Source of the DNA: Prauserella flavalba
Lineage (GTDB): Bacteria; Actinomycetota; Actinomycetes; Mycobacteriales; Pseudonocardiaceae
Assembly (NCBI RefSeq): GCF_003202235.1
Contig: NZ_MASU01000011.1
Coordinates: 62,001 to 126,000 of the forward strand
DNA length: 64,000 bases
Direction: 5' to 3'
Shown: positions 50,941-59,027 of the stretch, piece by piece
Position numbering within the stretch: position 1 is the first letter of the stretch
Layout: every line of letters begins with the position of its first letter
Made by a program: the position numbers and the translations under genes
The notes under the pieces: model-generated
Databases searched by the model: none
What the model was told of the DNA's origin: nothing
Seen by the model: the letters and a program-made list of their open reading frames with translations, nothing else

Positions 50941-51606
50941 TCACGTCAGGTCGGCAAACGTCTCCACGTCCTCGCGGCGGCCCGACACCACCAGGATGTC
51001 CTGCGGGCGGACGACCGTCTCCGGTGTGGCGTAGGTGAACTCGCTGCCGGGTCGCTTGATGCCGACGACGGTGACGCCGTACTTGTTGCGCACCCTCGTC
51101 TCGCCGAGCGGCTTGCCGATCGCCTCCGTCGGAGCGGTCGTCTTCACGATCGCGTAGTCGTCCTCGAACTCGATGTAGTCCAGCATCCGCCCGGTCACCA
51201 GGTGCGCCACCCGCTCGCCCATGTCGTGTTCCGGCAGCACGACGTGGTGGGCGCCGACGCGCTCGAGGATCCGTCCGTGCTGGCGGCTGATGGCCTTGGC
51301 CCAGATGTGCGGGATGCCGAAGTCGGCCAGCAGCGACGTCGTGAGGATGCTCGCCTCGATCTCGGAGCCGATCCCCACGACGGCGCGCTCGAACTCGGGC
51401 ACGCCGAGCTGCGTCATCGCTTCCACGTCGGTGGTGTCGGCCACGGCGGCGTGGGTGAGCTCGTCGGCGTGTTTCTGCACGAGCTTGGGGTCCCTGTCGA
51501 TGCCGAGCACCTCGCAGCCACCACTGACGAGCTCCCTCGCGAGTGAGCTGCCGAACCGGCCGAGCCCGATGACGACCACGCGGCGGCCCTGGTTGCGGTT
51601 ACCCAA
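50941..51606 (-). CDS. trkA: Potassium uptake regulatory subunit (TrkA/KtrA, RCK domains)
   Basis: A 221-residue protein. An N-terminal Rossmann RCK_N domain has VVVIGLGRFGSSLARELV (about residues 10-27) and the Asp of LGIDRDPKLV for the nucleotide ribose. A C-terminal RCK_C domain contains GKPLGETRVRNKYGVTVVGI. It gates TrkH in response to ATP/ADP or NADH. TTG 51606 overlaps the trkH stop codon and gives the normal length. An ATG at 51651 would extend 15 residues into trkH. Both genes lie on one minus-strand operon. Confidence 0.92.
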   Translation of the reverse strand: MGNRNQGRRVVVIGLGRFGSSLARELVSGGCEVLGIDRDPKLVQKHADELTHAAVADTTDVEAMTQLGVPEFERAVVGIGSEIEASILTTSLLADFGIPHIWAKAISRQHGRILERVGAHHVVLPEHDMGERVAHLVTGRMLDYIEFEDDYAIVKTTAPTEAIGKPLGETRVRNKYGVTVVGIKRPGSEFTYATPETVVRPQDILVVSGRREDVETFADLT

Positions 51607-52975
51607 CGATCGGCCTTTCTTCCGGTAGTTCGTAGCGCCGAGCGCGCTCACGCAGCGCGAGCGCCGACGCGAGCGTGATCGGCCCGACGCGGCCGAGGAA
51701 CATCAGCAGCACGAGCACCAGGTGGCCTGCCGAGCCCACGTCCGCGGTGATCCCGGTCGACAACCCCACCGTGGCGAACGCCGAGATCACCTCGAAGAGT
51801 ACGACCTCCAGCCGGTACTGCGTGAGCGTGAGCAGCACGAGCGTGCCGACCACGACGGCGCCGACGCTGAGCAGCGCGACGGCGAGCGCCTGCCGCTGCG
51901 TACTGGCCGCGAGTTTGCGCCCCATGACGTGAACGGAGGGCTCACCGCGGATCTCGGCGTAGATCACGAACGCCAGCAACGCGAACGTGGTGACCTTGAT
52001 GCCGCCCGCGGTGCCGGCGCTGCCGCCGCCGATGAACATGAGAATGTCGTTGACGAGCAGTGTCCCCGACTCCAGCTCGCCGATGTCGATGCTGTTGAAG
52101 CCGGCCGTGCGGGGCATGACGCCGTGGAAGAAGCCGGCGACCAGCTTGCCGCCGGGACCGAACCGGCCCAGCGTTTCCGGGTTGTTCCACTCGGCGATGG
52201 TGATCACGACGAAGCCGACGAGCAGCAGCAGGCCCGAGGTGACCACGGTGATCTTGGCGTGGAGCGACCAGCGCCGCTTGGCGGGGCCGCGGCGCCGGTG
52301 GCGCCAGATCTCCAGCCACACCGGGAAGCCCAGCCCGCCCGCGAGCACCGCGATCGCGATCGGAAGGCAGATCCAGGCGTCGGTGGCGAACGGGACGAGG
52401 TTGTCGGTGTAGAGCGCGAACCCGGCGTTGTTGAAGGCCGACACCGCGTGGAACACGCCGTGGTAGAGAGCCCTGCCCGGGCCGTAGTCGTAGCCGATCG
52501 CGAACCGTGCGGCGAGCACGAGGCTGGTCACCAGCTCGAACGCCAGGCTCACGAGCACGACGCCGCGCACGACGCGCCGCACGTCACCGAGGTCGAGCGC
52601 CTTCGTCTCGGCCTGCGCGGTGAGCTGCATCCGGAGCCCGAACCGCCGCGACACCAGCAGCCCGAGCAGCGAGGCGATGGTCATGATGCCGAGGCCGCCC
52701 GCCTGGATGAGGCCGAGGATCACCCGCTCGCCGAACGCGGACCAGTGCGTGGGCGTGTCCACCACCGCGAGGCCCGTCACGCATGTCGCCGAGGTCGCGG
52801 TGAACAACGCGGTGACGAACGCGGTGCGAGTGCCGTCCTCGGCGGCGACCGGCAGCATGAGCAGCACGGTGCCCACCGACACCACGGCCGCGAACGCCAG
52901 CACCACGATCCGCGCGGGATGCCGCCACGTCGGCAGGAACCGGCGCACCAGCCCCCGAGCCGCGACTCCGGTCAC
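51599..52975 (-). CDS. trkH: Potassium uptake transmembrane subunit (TrkH/KtrB)
   Basis: A 458-residue potassium translocator with four M1-P-M2 repeats. The selectivity-filter segments are visible as ATSATCVTGLAVV, SAFNNAGFALY, RTAGFNSIDIG and FATVGLSTGITA, each with the key Gly. The start GTG 52975 is preceded by non-homologous sequence. Its stop overlaps the trkA start. It works with TrkA in potassium import and osmotic adaptation. Confidence 0.93.
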   Translation of the reverse strand: MTGVAARGLVRRFLPTWRHPARIVVLAFAAVVSVGTVLLMLPVAAEDGTRTAFVTALFTATSATCVTGLAVVDTPTHWSAFGERVILGLIQAGGLGIMTIASLLGLLVSRRFGLRMQLTAQAETKALDLGDVRRVVRGVVLVSLAFELVTSLVLAARFAIGYDYGPGRALYHGVFHAVSAFNNAGFALYTDNLVPFATDAWICLPIAIAVLAGGLGFPVWLEIWRHRRRGPAKRRWSLHAKITVVTSGLLLLVGFVVITIAEWNNPETLGRFGPGGKLVAGFFHGVMPRTAGFNSIDIGELESGTLLVNDILMFIGGGSAGTAGGIKVTTFALLAFVIYAEIRGEPSVHVMGRKLAASTQRQALAVALLSVGAVVVGTLVLLTLTQYRLEVVLFEVISAFATVGLSTGITADVGSAGHLVLVLLMFLGRVGPITLASALALRERARRYELPEERPIVG

Positions 52976-53076
52976 CGGACACTCCGTTCGTTGATCACCC
53001 CTCCGCGCCAAGCTAACCAGGTCCGGCCCCTGCCGCACGGTTGCATCGGCGGGTCCGAGGAAGTTGGCTGAGGGGC

Positions 53077-53874
53077 GTGCGGCACAACGCAGAGGTCTCA
53101 CCGACGGTGGTCGGCCGGGTGCTTGGCGTGCTCGATGCCTTCAGCGCAGAGCACCCCGCCCTCACGCTGTCCGAGCTGAGCCGCCGTGCGGGGCTGCCGC
53201 TGTCGACCACGCACCGGCTGGTGCGCGAGCTCACCGAGCGCGGCGCCCTCGAACGCGACGCCGACGGCCGCTACCGCATCGGCCTGTGGCTGTGGGAGGT
53301 CGCCTCGCTCGCCCCGCACGGCGCGGGCCTGCGGGAGAGCGCGATGCCGTTCCTGGAGGACCTGTACGAGGCCACCCACCAGCACGTGCAGCTCGCGGTG
53401 CTCGACGGGGCCGAGGTCGTGTACGTGGAGCGCATCTCCGGCCGCAACGCGGTCAGGATCCAATCGCGGGTCGGCGGCAGGCTGCCCGTGCACGCCACGG
53501 GCGTCGGGCTGGTGCTTCTCGCGTTCGCCGCGCCCGACTGGCAGGAACGGGTGCTCGCCTCGCCGCTCCAACGGTTCTCGCCGAGAACGATCGCGTCACC
53601 CGCCGAGCTGCGGCGCGCGCTCGCCAACGTCCGCCGCGACGGTTACGCGATCAGCGACGGCCAGATAGAGCCGGAGGTGCTGTCGGTCGCGGCTCCCGTC
53701 TACGGAGAGCACGACACCGTGGTGGCCGCGCTGTCGATCGTCGTGCCGTCGGAGGGCACCGATCCGCGCACGCTCGTGCCCGCGGTCCGCGCCGCCGCGC
53801 GGGGCATCTCGCGGGCGCTCGGGGCGCCGAGCGCGGTCCGGGTCTCGGACGGCGCGCATTGGCAGACCCTCTGA
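53077..53874 (+). CDS. IclR-family transcriptional regulator
   Basis: A 265-residue regulator. The N-terminal winged helix is residues about 10-75 (ALTLSELSRRAGLPLSTTHR, then LVRELTERGALERDADGRYR). The C-terminal GAF-like effector domain contains VERISGRNAVRIQSRVGGRL and VPVYGEHDTVVAALSIVVPS-like segments. GTG 53077 gives the family length. It is directly upstream of and co-oriented with the 4-hydroxybenzoate hydroxylase gene, the usual place for a PobR-type regulator of that gene. Possible binding sites are the palindromes at 49748 and 53880. Confidence 0.9.
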   Translation: MRHNAEVSPTVVGRVLGVLDAFSAEHPALTLSELSRRAGLPLSTTHRLVRELTERGALERDADGRYRIGLWLWEVASLAPHGAGLRESAMPFLEDLYEATHQHVQLAVLDGAEVVYVERISGRNAVRIQSRVGGRLPVHATGVGLVLLAFAAPDWQERVLASPLQRFSPRTIASPAELRRALANVRRDGYAISDGQIEPEVLSVAAPVYGEHDTVVAALSIVVPSEGTDPRTLVPAVRAAARGISRALGAPSAVRVSDGAHWQTL

Positions 53875-53879
53875 AAGGC

Positions 53880-53894
53880 TTCCGCTCAGTGGAA
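53880..53894. promoter_or_regulatory. TTCCG-type palindrome before the 4-hydroxybenzoate hydroxylase gene
   Basis: TTCCGCTCAGTGGAA lies 5 bases after the IclR stop and about 75 bases before the hydroxylase start; flanking GGC/GCC extend it to a seven-base-arm hairpin (GGCTTCC 53877-53883, GGAAGCC 53891-53897). It shares its core with 49748-49762. It could be an IclR operator or a weak terminator of the iclR transcript. Confidence 0.5.
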
Positions 53895-53968
53895 GCCCTG
53901 GTGGCTCCGAGCCGGGTGCACGGCGCACGCTTGGTCGCGGCAACGGCAATGACGACGTGGAGGCATCG

Positions 53969-55147
53969 GTGACGGACACGCAGGTGGGCATCATCGGAGC
54001 GGGACCGGCCGGCCTGGTCCTGTCATACCTGCTGCACCTCGAAGGCATCGACGCGGTGGTGCTCGAGGCACGCAGCCGCGAGTACGTGGAGAAGCGGGTG
54101 CGGGCAGGCGTGTGCGAGCAGCCGACCGTCGAACTGCTGCGGGAGATCGGCGTCGGCGAGCGCATGGCCGCGGAGGGTCTCCCGCACCACGGCCTTTCGC
54201 TGCGCTTCGACGGCGCCGACCACCGCATCGACCTCACCGCACTCACCGGCAAGGCGATCACCGTCTACGGCCAGCAGGAGATCGTCAAGGACCTCATCGC
54301 TGCACACGCGGGCAAAGGGTTGCCGATCGAGTTCGAAGTGTCCGATGTGGAACTGCACGACCTGGACACCGAGTCGCCGCGCGTGACCTACCGCGACGCC
54401 GAGGGCAACGCGCGCGAGCTCGACTGCGCGGTGATCGCCGGCTGCGACGGCTTCCACGGCGTGTCGAGGCCGTCGATCCCGGGCGTCGAACTGATCGCCT
54501 ACGACCACCAGTACCCGTTCGCCTGGCTCGGCGTGCTCGCGCGGACGCCGCCCTCGCACGAGGAGCTGATCTACACCCACCACGAACGCGGGTTCGCGCT
54601 GCACAGCATGCGCTCGCCCGAGATCACGCGGCTCTACCTGCAGGTCGATCCTGCCGAGCGGATCGAGAACTGGTCCGACGACCGGATCTGGGCCGAGCTG
54701 GAACAGCGGCTGGAGACGAAGGAGGGCTTCTCGCTGCGCGAGGGTCCGGTGCTGGAGAAGAGCATCACGCCGATGCGCAGCTTCGTGGTGGAGCCCATGC
54801 GGTACGGCAGGCTGTTCCTCGCGGGCGACGCCGCGCACATCGTGCCGCCGACCGGCGCCAAGGGCATGAACCTCGCGATCGCCGACGTCCGCAACCTCTC
54901 CCGCGCGCTCAAGGCACTGCTGCGGGACAAGGACGGCGAGCTCGCGGCGTCCTACTCGGACCGCTGCCTGCGCCGCGTGTGGCGGGCCGAGCACTTCTCC
55001 TGGTACATGACGTCGATGCTGCACACCGACCCGAACGCCGACGCGTTCCAGCGCCGGCTCCAGCTGTCGCAGCTGCGGTACACGGCGTCGTCCACCGCGG
55101 CCGCGACGAGCCTCGCCGAGAACTACGTCGGCCTGCCCTTCGAGTGA
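53969..55147 (+). CDS. pobA: 4-hydroxybenzoate 3-monooxygenase
   Basis: A 392-residue flavoprotein (family length about 394) that hydroxylates 4-hydroxybenzoate to protocatechuate with NAD(P)H and oxygen. The FAD-binding GAGPAGL motif lies at about residues 10-16, followed by EARSREYVEKRVRAGVCEQ. The FAD-phosphate motif GRLFLAGDAAHIVPPTGAKG is near 280-299, and the DG segment AGCDGFHGVSRPSI is present. GTG 53969 follows GGAGG at 53959-53963; GTG 53957 is too close to that site. It lies behind an IclR regulator. No protocatechuate dioxygenase genes are in the window. Confidence 0.95.
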   Translation: MTDTQVGIIGAGPAGLVLSYLLHLEGIDAVVLEARSREYVEKRVRAGVCEQPTVELLREIGVGERMAAEGLPHHGLSLRFDGADHRIDLTALTGKAITVYGQQEIVKDLIAAHAGKGLPIEFEVSDVELHDLDTESPRVTYRDAEGNARELDCAVIAGCDGFHGVSRPSIPGVELIAYDHQYPFAWLGVLARTPPSHEELIYTHHERGFALHSMRSPEITRLYLQVDPAERIENWSDDRIWAELEQRLETKEGFSLREGPVLEKSITPMRSFVVEPMRYGRLFLAGDAAHIVPPTGAKGMNLAIADVRNLSRALKALLRDKDGELAASYSDRCLRRVWRAEHFSWYMTSMLHTDPNADAFQRRLQLSQLRYTASSTAAATSLAENYVGLPFE

Positions 55148-55167
55148 GCCCCGCCCTTTTTGCCCGG

Positions 55168-55278
55168 ATGCAGTGAAGGCCACCATCACTGCGTTGAATC
55201 AACACAGCGGCGCGCAGCGTCTCCGTTTGGGTGGCGGTGGGAGACGGGTGGGCGCAGGCATGGTGGCCTTCACTGCAT
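55168..55278. terminator. Split copy of the AAGGCCACC hairpin, arms 73 bases apart
   Basis: Arms 55168-55186 and 55260-55278 are 19-base perfect reverse complements sharing AAGGCCACCAT with the other hairpins, but the loop is 73 bases (55187-55259). The left side keeps the remnant CACTGCGTTGAA of the usual inner arm and loop, so sequence appears to have been inserted or rearranged at the tip. It lies between the convergent pobA and gnd genes. Confidence 0.7.
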
Positions 55279-55304
55279 GTGTGGGGCCCCGGGTGGGGTG
55301 CGCC

Positions 55305-56744
55305 TCAGGCGGGGCGCTCCGCGCGGGCCTCGGTGGCCCACTCGGTGTGGAAGGAGCCCTCGCCGTCGACGCGGCGGTAGGTGTGCGCGCCGAAGTAGTC
55401 CCGCTGGCCCTGCACGAGCGCGGCGGGCAGGCGGTCGGCCCGCAGCCCGTCGTAGTAGGCGAGCGCCGTGGAGAAGCCCGGCGTCGGGATGCCGAGCCGC
55501 ACCGCGGTCGAGACCACCGAGCGCCACGCGTCCTGCGCGTCCTCGACGGCCTTGCGGAAGTCGCCGCTCGTGAGCAGCGTCGGCAGCTCCGGCCCGGCCT
55601 CGAAGGCGGCGCGGATGTCGTCGAGGAACTTCGCGCGGATGATGCAGCCGCCACGCCAGAGCGAGGCGACCGAGCCGAGGTCGACGTTCCAGCCGTACTC
55701 GGCGCTGCCTGCCTGGATCTGGTTGAAGCCCTGCGCGTAGGCGACCACCTTCGACGCGTACAGCGCCTGCTCCACGTCGTCGGCGAAGCGCTCGGCCTCG
55801 CTGCCCGACAGCGGGGTGCGCGACGGCCCGCCGAGCCCCTTGGTCGCGGCGCGCAGGTTCGCGTGGCCGGAAAGGGAACGCGCGAAGGTCGCCTCCGCGA
55901 TGCCCGTGATCGGGATGCCGAGGTCGAGTCCGATTTGGACCGTCCAACGGCCGGTGCCCTTCTGCTCCGCCTGGTCGAGCACCACGTCGACGAACGGCTT
56001 GCCGGTGGCGGCGTCGGTGTGGGCGAGCACCTCGGCGGTGATCTCGATGAGGTAGGAGTCGAGCCGCCCGGTGTTCCAGGTGCGGAAGATCTCGGCGATC
56101 CGCGCGGGCTCGTAGCCGAGCGCGCCGCGCAGGAGGTCGAAGGACTCGGCGATCAGCTGCATGTCGGCGTACTCGATGCCGTTGTGCACCATCTTCACGA
56201 AGTGCCCTGCGCCGTCGGGTCCGATGTGGGCGCAGCACGGCGTGCCGTCGACCTTCGCCGCGATGTCCTCCAGCAGCGGGCCCAGCGACTCGTAGGACTC
56301 CTTCGAACCGCCCGGCATGATGCTCGGCCCGTGCAGCGCGCCCTCCTCGCCGCCGGAGACGCCGGTGCCGACGAAGTGCAGCCCGCGCTCGCGCAGCGCC
56401 GCCTCGCGCCTGCGGGTGTCGGCGAAGTGCGCGTTGCCGGCGTCGACGATCACGTCGCCGGGCTCCAGCAGCTCCGCGAACTCGTCGATCACGGCGTCGG
56501 TGGGTGCGCCTGCCTTGACCATCACGACCACCTGGCGGGGCCGCTCCAGCGCGTTGACGAACTCCCTCGCCGAGTACGCCGGGATGAAGTCGCCCTCGGA
56601 GCCGAACTGTTCCGCCAGCTCACGGGTGCGTTGCTCCGAACGGTTGTGCAGCGCGACGGTGTGCCCGTGCCGGGCCAGGTTCCGCGCCAGGTTGCGGCCC
56701 ATCACCGCGAGGCCGGTGACGCCGATGCTCGCCTTCTTCGTCAT
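55305..56744 (-). CDS. gnd: 6-phosphogluconate dehydrogenase (decarboxylating)
   Basis: A 479-residue enzyme that converts 6-phosphogluconate to ribulose 5-phosphate in the oxidative pentose-phosphate pathway, producing NADPH. The Rossmann motif GVTGLAVMGRNLARNLA and the Asn/Arg of HNRSEQRTREL are near the N-terminus. The active-site block VGTGVSGGEEGALHGPSIMP, with GHFVKMVHNGIEYADMQLI, holds the catalytic Lys. C-terminal helices extend to the dimer tail EGSFHTEWA. ATG 56744 is chosen from the homology. The long decarboxylating type of about 470 residues is the common actinobacterial GndA. Confidence 0.96.
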   Translation of the reverse strand: MTKKASIGVTGLAVMGRNLARNLARHGHTVALHNRSEQRTRELAEQFGSEGDFIPAYSAREFVNALERPRQVVVMVKAGAPTDAVIDEFAELLEPGDVIVDAGNAHFADTRRREAALRERGLHFVGTGVSGGEEGALHGPSIMPGGSKESYESLGPLLEDIAAKVDGTPCCAHIGPDGAGHFVKMVHNGIEYADMQLIAESFDLLRGALGYEPARIAEIFRTWNTGRLDSYLIEITAEVLAHTDAATGKPFVDVVLDQAEQKGTGRWTVQIGLDLGIPITGIAEATFARSLSGHANLRAATKGLGGPSRTPLSGSEAERFADDVEQALYASKVVAYAQGFNQIQAGSAEYGWNVDLGSVASLWRGGCIIRAKFLDDIRAAFEAGPELPTLLTSGDFRKAVEDAQDAWRSVVSTAVRLGIPTPGFSTALAYYDGLRADRLPAALVQGQRDYFGAHTYRRVDGEGSFHTEWATEARAERPA

Positions 56745-56810
56745 GACCTGCACCCTACGCCGGAGAGGCGATTTCGAGTTGAGCGCCGAAAACGGTAACG
56801 TCGAGGCGCC

Positions 56811-57680
56811 ATGGCCAGTACCGTCACGTCCCGAAGAAAGCAGCTCGGCAACGAGCTGCGGCACGCGCGCAACTCCGCGGGCCTCACGCAGCAGCGCGTG
56901 GCCGAGATCCTCGGTTGTACCCAGGGCAAGGTCAACAAGATCGAGTCGGGCGCCGTGGGGGTCAAGCTCGGCGACGTCAGGGCGATGCTCGACGCGTTCG
57001 GCATCGAGGGCGAGGAGGCCGACACCCTGCTCAACCTGGCGCGGGCCGCGGCAGGGCAGCGTGGGCATTGGTCGGGTTACCGATCCGTTGTGCCGCACTG
57101 GTTCCGCACGTTCACGGACCTGGAGCCGGCAGCCGCGGAGATCATGACGTGGCACGGTGAGCGCATTCCGGGGCCGTTGCAGTCCGAGCACTACATGCTC
57201 AAGCAGTTCACCGAGTTCGGAGCGACGGACGTCACATCGCTGGTCCGCAACCGGCTCGACCGCAAAGCGGTCTTCGACCAGCAGCAGCCGCCGTACTACC
57301 GCTTCATCCTCAGCGAGTCGGCGTTGCGCAGGGCTCCCGGCGGGCGGTCACCGGCCGTGATGCTGGACCAGCTTGAGCACATGCTCGAGCTGGAGAAGCG
57401 GGCGAGGGTCTATCTGCACGTGCTGCCGTTCGACGCGAAGCTGGCCTCGGTCCCCAACGACTTCACGATCATGCGTTTTCCCGACCGCACCCGGGACTTC
57501 GTGTACATCGAGCACTCGGCGGGCGGGATCTATCTCGACGACGTCAAGGACTTCCAGATCTTCGTGGACTCGTGGGACCGCCTGCGCGGCGCGGCGCTGG
57601 AGCGGCAGGAGACGCGGCAGTTCTTCAAGGAGCTGGCCGAGCACTACCGCGAGGAGCTGAACCGTCAGACGCGGCAGTAG
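56811..57680 (+). CDS. XRE-family regulator with DUF5753 domain
   Basis: A 289-residue protein. The N-terminal helix-turn-helix (about residues 10-65) contains LTQQRVAEILGCTQGKVNKI. A DUF5753-type domain follows (residues about 100-280), with GPLQSEHYMLKQFTEFG, PAVMLDQLEHMLELEKRARV and FVYIEHSAGGIYLDD. Such regulators occur by the dozen in actinomycetes, generally with a small DUF397 partner. Here the DUF397 gene begins 415 bases downstream. The pair probably acts like a regulator with its cognate effector or antitoxin-type partner. Confidence 0.92.
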   Translation: MASTVTSRRKQLGNELRHARNSAGLTQQRVAEILGCTQGKVNKIESGAVGVKLGDVRAMLDAFGIEGEEADTLLNLARAAAGQRGHWSGYRSVVPHWFRTFTDLEPAAAEIMTWHGERIPGPLQSEHYMLKQFTEFGATDVTSLVRNRLDRKAVFDQQQPPYYRFILSESALRRAPGGRSPAVMLDQLEHMLELEKRARVYLHVLPFDAKLASVPNDFTIMRFPDRTRDFVYIEHSAGGIYLDDVKDFQIFVDSWDRLRGAALERQETRQFFKELAEHYREELNRQTRQ

Positions 57681-57847
57681 CGCACCGCGAAGTTCGGCTC
57701 GAGGAGCCGGAGCGGGCGCGGCGGCCACACCCGGACGAAGCCGAGATCGAAACGGCGGGCGGGCTGTTCGGTGGGCGGCAGGTCGTCGTCCGTCGCGGGA
57801 CCGGTCCGCTCGACACCGCTCGGTTCCAGGTCCAGTCGTACCGCCAT
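57665..57847 (-). CDS. Possible small protein on the opposite strand between the XRE and DUF397 genes
   Basis: A 60-residue frame beginning at ATG 57847 with a purine-rich stretch GGGATGGAG before it. It starts with MAVRLDLEPSGVERTGPATD, which is acidic and Thr/Pro-rich, and ends in a basic, Pro/Trp/Arg-rich tail (VRVWPPRPLRLLEPNFAVRY, then CRV). Its end overlaps the XRE gene by 16 bases in antisense. A short precursor-like protein is possible, but codon bias alone cannot decide. Confidence 0.4.
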   Translation of the reverse strand: MAVRLDLEPSGVERTGPATDDDLPPTEQPARRFDLGFVRVWPPRPLRLLEPNFAVRYCRV

Positions 57848-58095
57848 GTCGTGCTCCATCCCCAGTCTTGCCTGTGTTGCCGATCTCTCACGTGACGGCC
57901 CCCGGATTGCGCCGGGCGCGGCCCCTATGGATAGTAATAATCCTAGTCTCAGATTAATCACACTGTCGACCAGATCGGCCGAACATCGCACGAATGGCGG
58001 CACCGGCCGGTGGGGATCGACTCTGGGGCATCGGGAAGGTGTGACGTTGCGCACTCCTTCGCCGGTGTCCTTCGACCGGGCACGGAGGTAACGCC
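57848..58095. promoter_or_regulatory. AT-richer promoter region before the DUF397 gene
   Basis: The stretch 57925-57965 (ATGGATAGTAATAATCC and neighbours) is the least GC-rich part of this neighbourhood and is a likely promoter for the DUF397 gene or the antisense small frame. GGAGGTAACGCC precedes ATG 58096. I see no gene in the rest. Confidence 0.45.
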
Positions 58096-58350
58096 ATGGC
58101 CGATTACGCCGCTCGAGCGGATTATTACGACCCTTCCACGGCCGTGAGCATGTTCGATGCCGCCGGCTGGCAGAAGTCGTTCGCGAGCGAGCCCAACGGC
58201 GGCAGCTGTGTCGAGGTCAACCTGGGAGCGGACAAGGTCGGGGTGCGGGACACCAAGCTCGCCGACAGTCCGGTGTTCGTGTTCAACACACGCGAGTGGG
58301 AGGCGTTCCTGATCGCCGTCAAGGCAGGCCAGTTCGACCTCCCCGCGTAG
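58096..58350 (+). CDS. DUF397 protein
   Basis: An 84-residue protein with the DUF397 core WQKSFASEPNGGSCVEVNLG followed by VGVRDTKLADSPVFVFNTRE and WEAFLIAVKAGQF, the usual Trp-x-Lys-Ser/Ser-Asn-Gly-Cys-Val-Glu-Val and W-x-x-F signature. These small actinobacterial proteins are partners of XRE-DUF5753 regulators (BldB-like system). An RBS GGAGGTAAC sits immediately upstream of ATG 58096. Confidence 0.93.
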   Translation: MADYAARADYYDPSTAVSMFDAAGWQKSFASEPNGGSCVEVNLGADKVGVRDTKLADSPVFVFNTREWEAFLIAVKAGQFDLPA

Positions 58351-58356
58351 GAGCCG

Positions 58357-58896
58357 TCAGTTCGTCCCGCCGGGGCCGCCCTGCTGTCCCGGCGGTCGAC
58401 CCTGCGGGCCGCCGGGGAAACCTCCCTCGCCACTCGTGATGCTCGTGGCCGTCGCGGTGTCCCCGGAGACCGTCGCGAGCACGGTCACCGTGTCACCCCG
58501 CTCCGCGGTGTCCCCAGCGCCCGCGCCGAGTTCGTAGGTCTGGGTGTAGCCGTCGTCGCTCTCGACGGTCAGTGAGTCGTCGTCGATCGCCGCGACCTCG
58601 CCGGTCTGCATGCGCTGCGTCTCGTAACCTCCGCTGCCGTCGGAGACCACGAAGTCGCCGTGCAGCGCGTTGAACAGGCCCGGCATCGCGCCCGCCGGAC
58701 CGCCCATCCTGACGTTCTGCGACGGCTCGCCGCTCGTGCCCGCGTACACGACGGCTCCGCCCGCGACGGCGATGCCCGCCGCGATCGCGACCGCCACCGC
58801 GGTCCGGCGAGCGGTCCAGCGCGGCCTGTCCTGCCGCGGCGGTTGCGGATCGCCCCAGTTCTGCTCGGCCGCGGGGGCCGGGACTTCGGTGCTCAT
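58357..58896 (-). CDS. Single-pass membrane protein with DUF5666-like extracellular domain
   Basis: A 179-residue protein. A Pro-rich cytoplasmic N-terminus of about 30 residues is followed by one transmembrane helix (AVAVAIAAGIAVAGGAVVYA, about 34-53), then an external beta-rich domain (FVVSDGSGGYETQRMQTGEV; AIDDDSLTVESDDGYTQTYE) and a Gly/Pro/Gln-rich tail. The short beta domain resembles DUF5666-type modules. It is divergent from the two-component genes, 131 bases from the response regulator start, and could be part of its regulon. Confidence 0.82.
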   Translation of the reverse strand: MSTEVPAPAAEQNWGDPQPPRQDRPRWTARRTAVAVAIAAGIAVAGGAVVYAGTSGEPSQNVRMGGPAGAMPGLFNALHGDFVVSDGSGGYETQRMQTGEVAAIDDDSLTVESDDGYTQTYELGAGAGDTAERGDTVTVLATVSGDTATATSITSGEGGFPGGPQGRPPGQQGGPGGTN

Positions 58897-59027
58897 GCCG
58901 TGAGCGTCCCCGCCCGAGCTGTGTTCGCGCTGTGCGCCGCATGGGTCCGCGCTGTGTCCTCGCGCTTCACAGCCAACGCACAGGCAGGCCACAGCGAGCA
59001 CCTACCCTCGCGCGCGACACTGCGATC

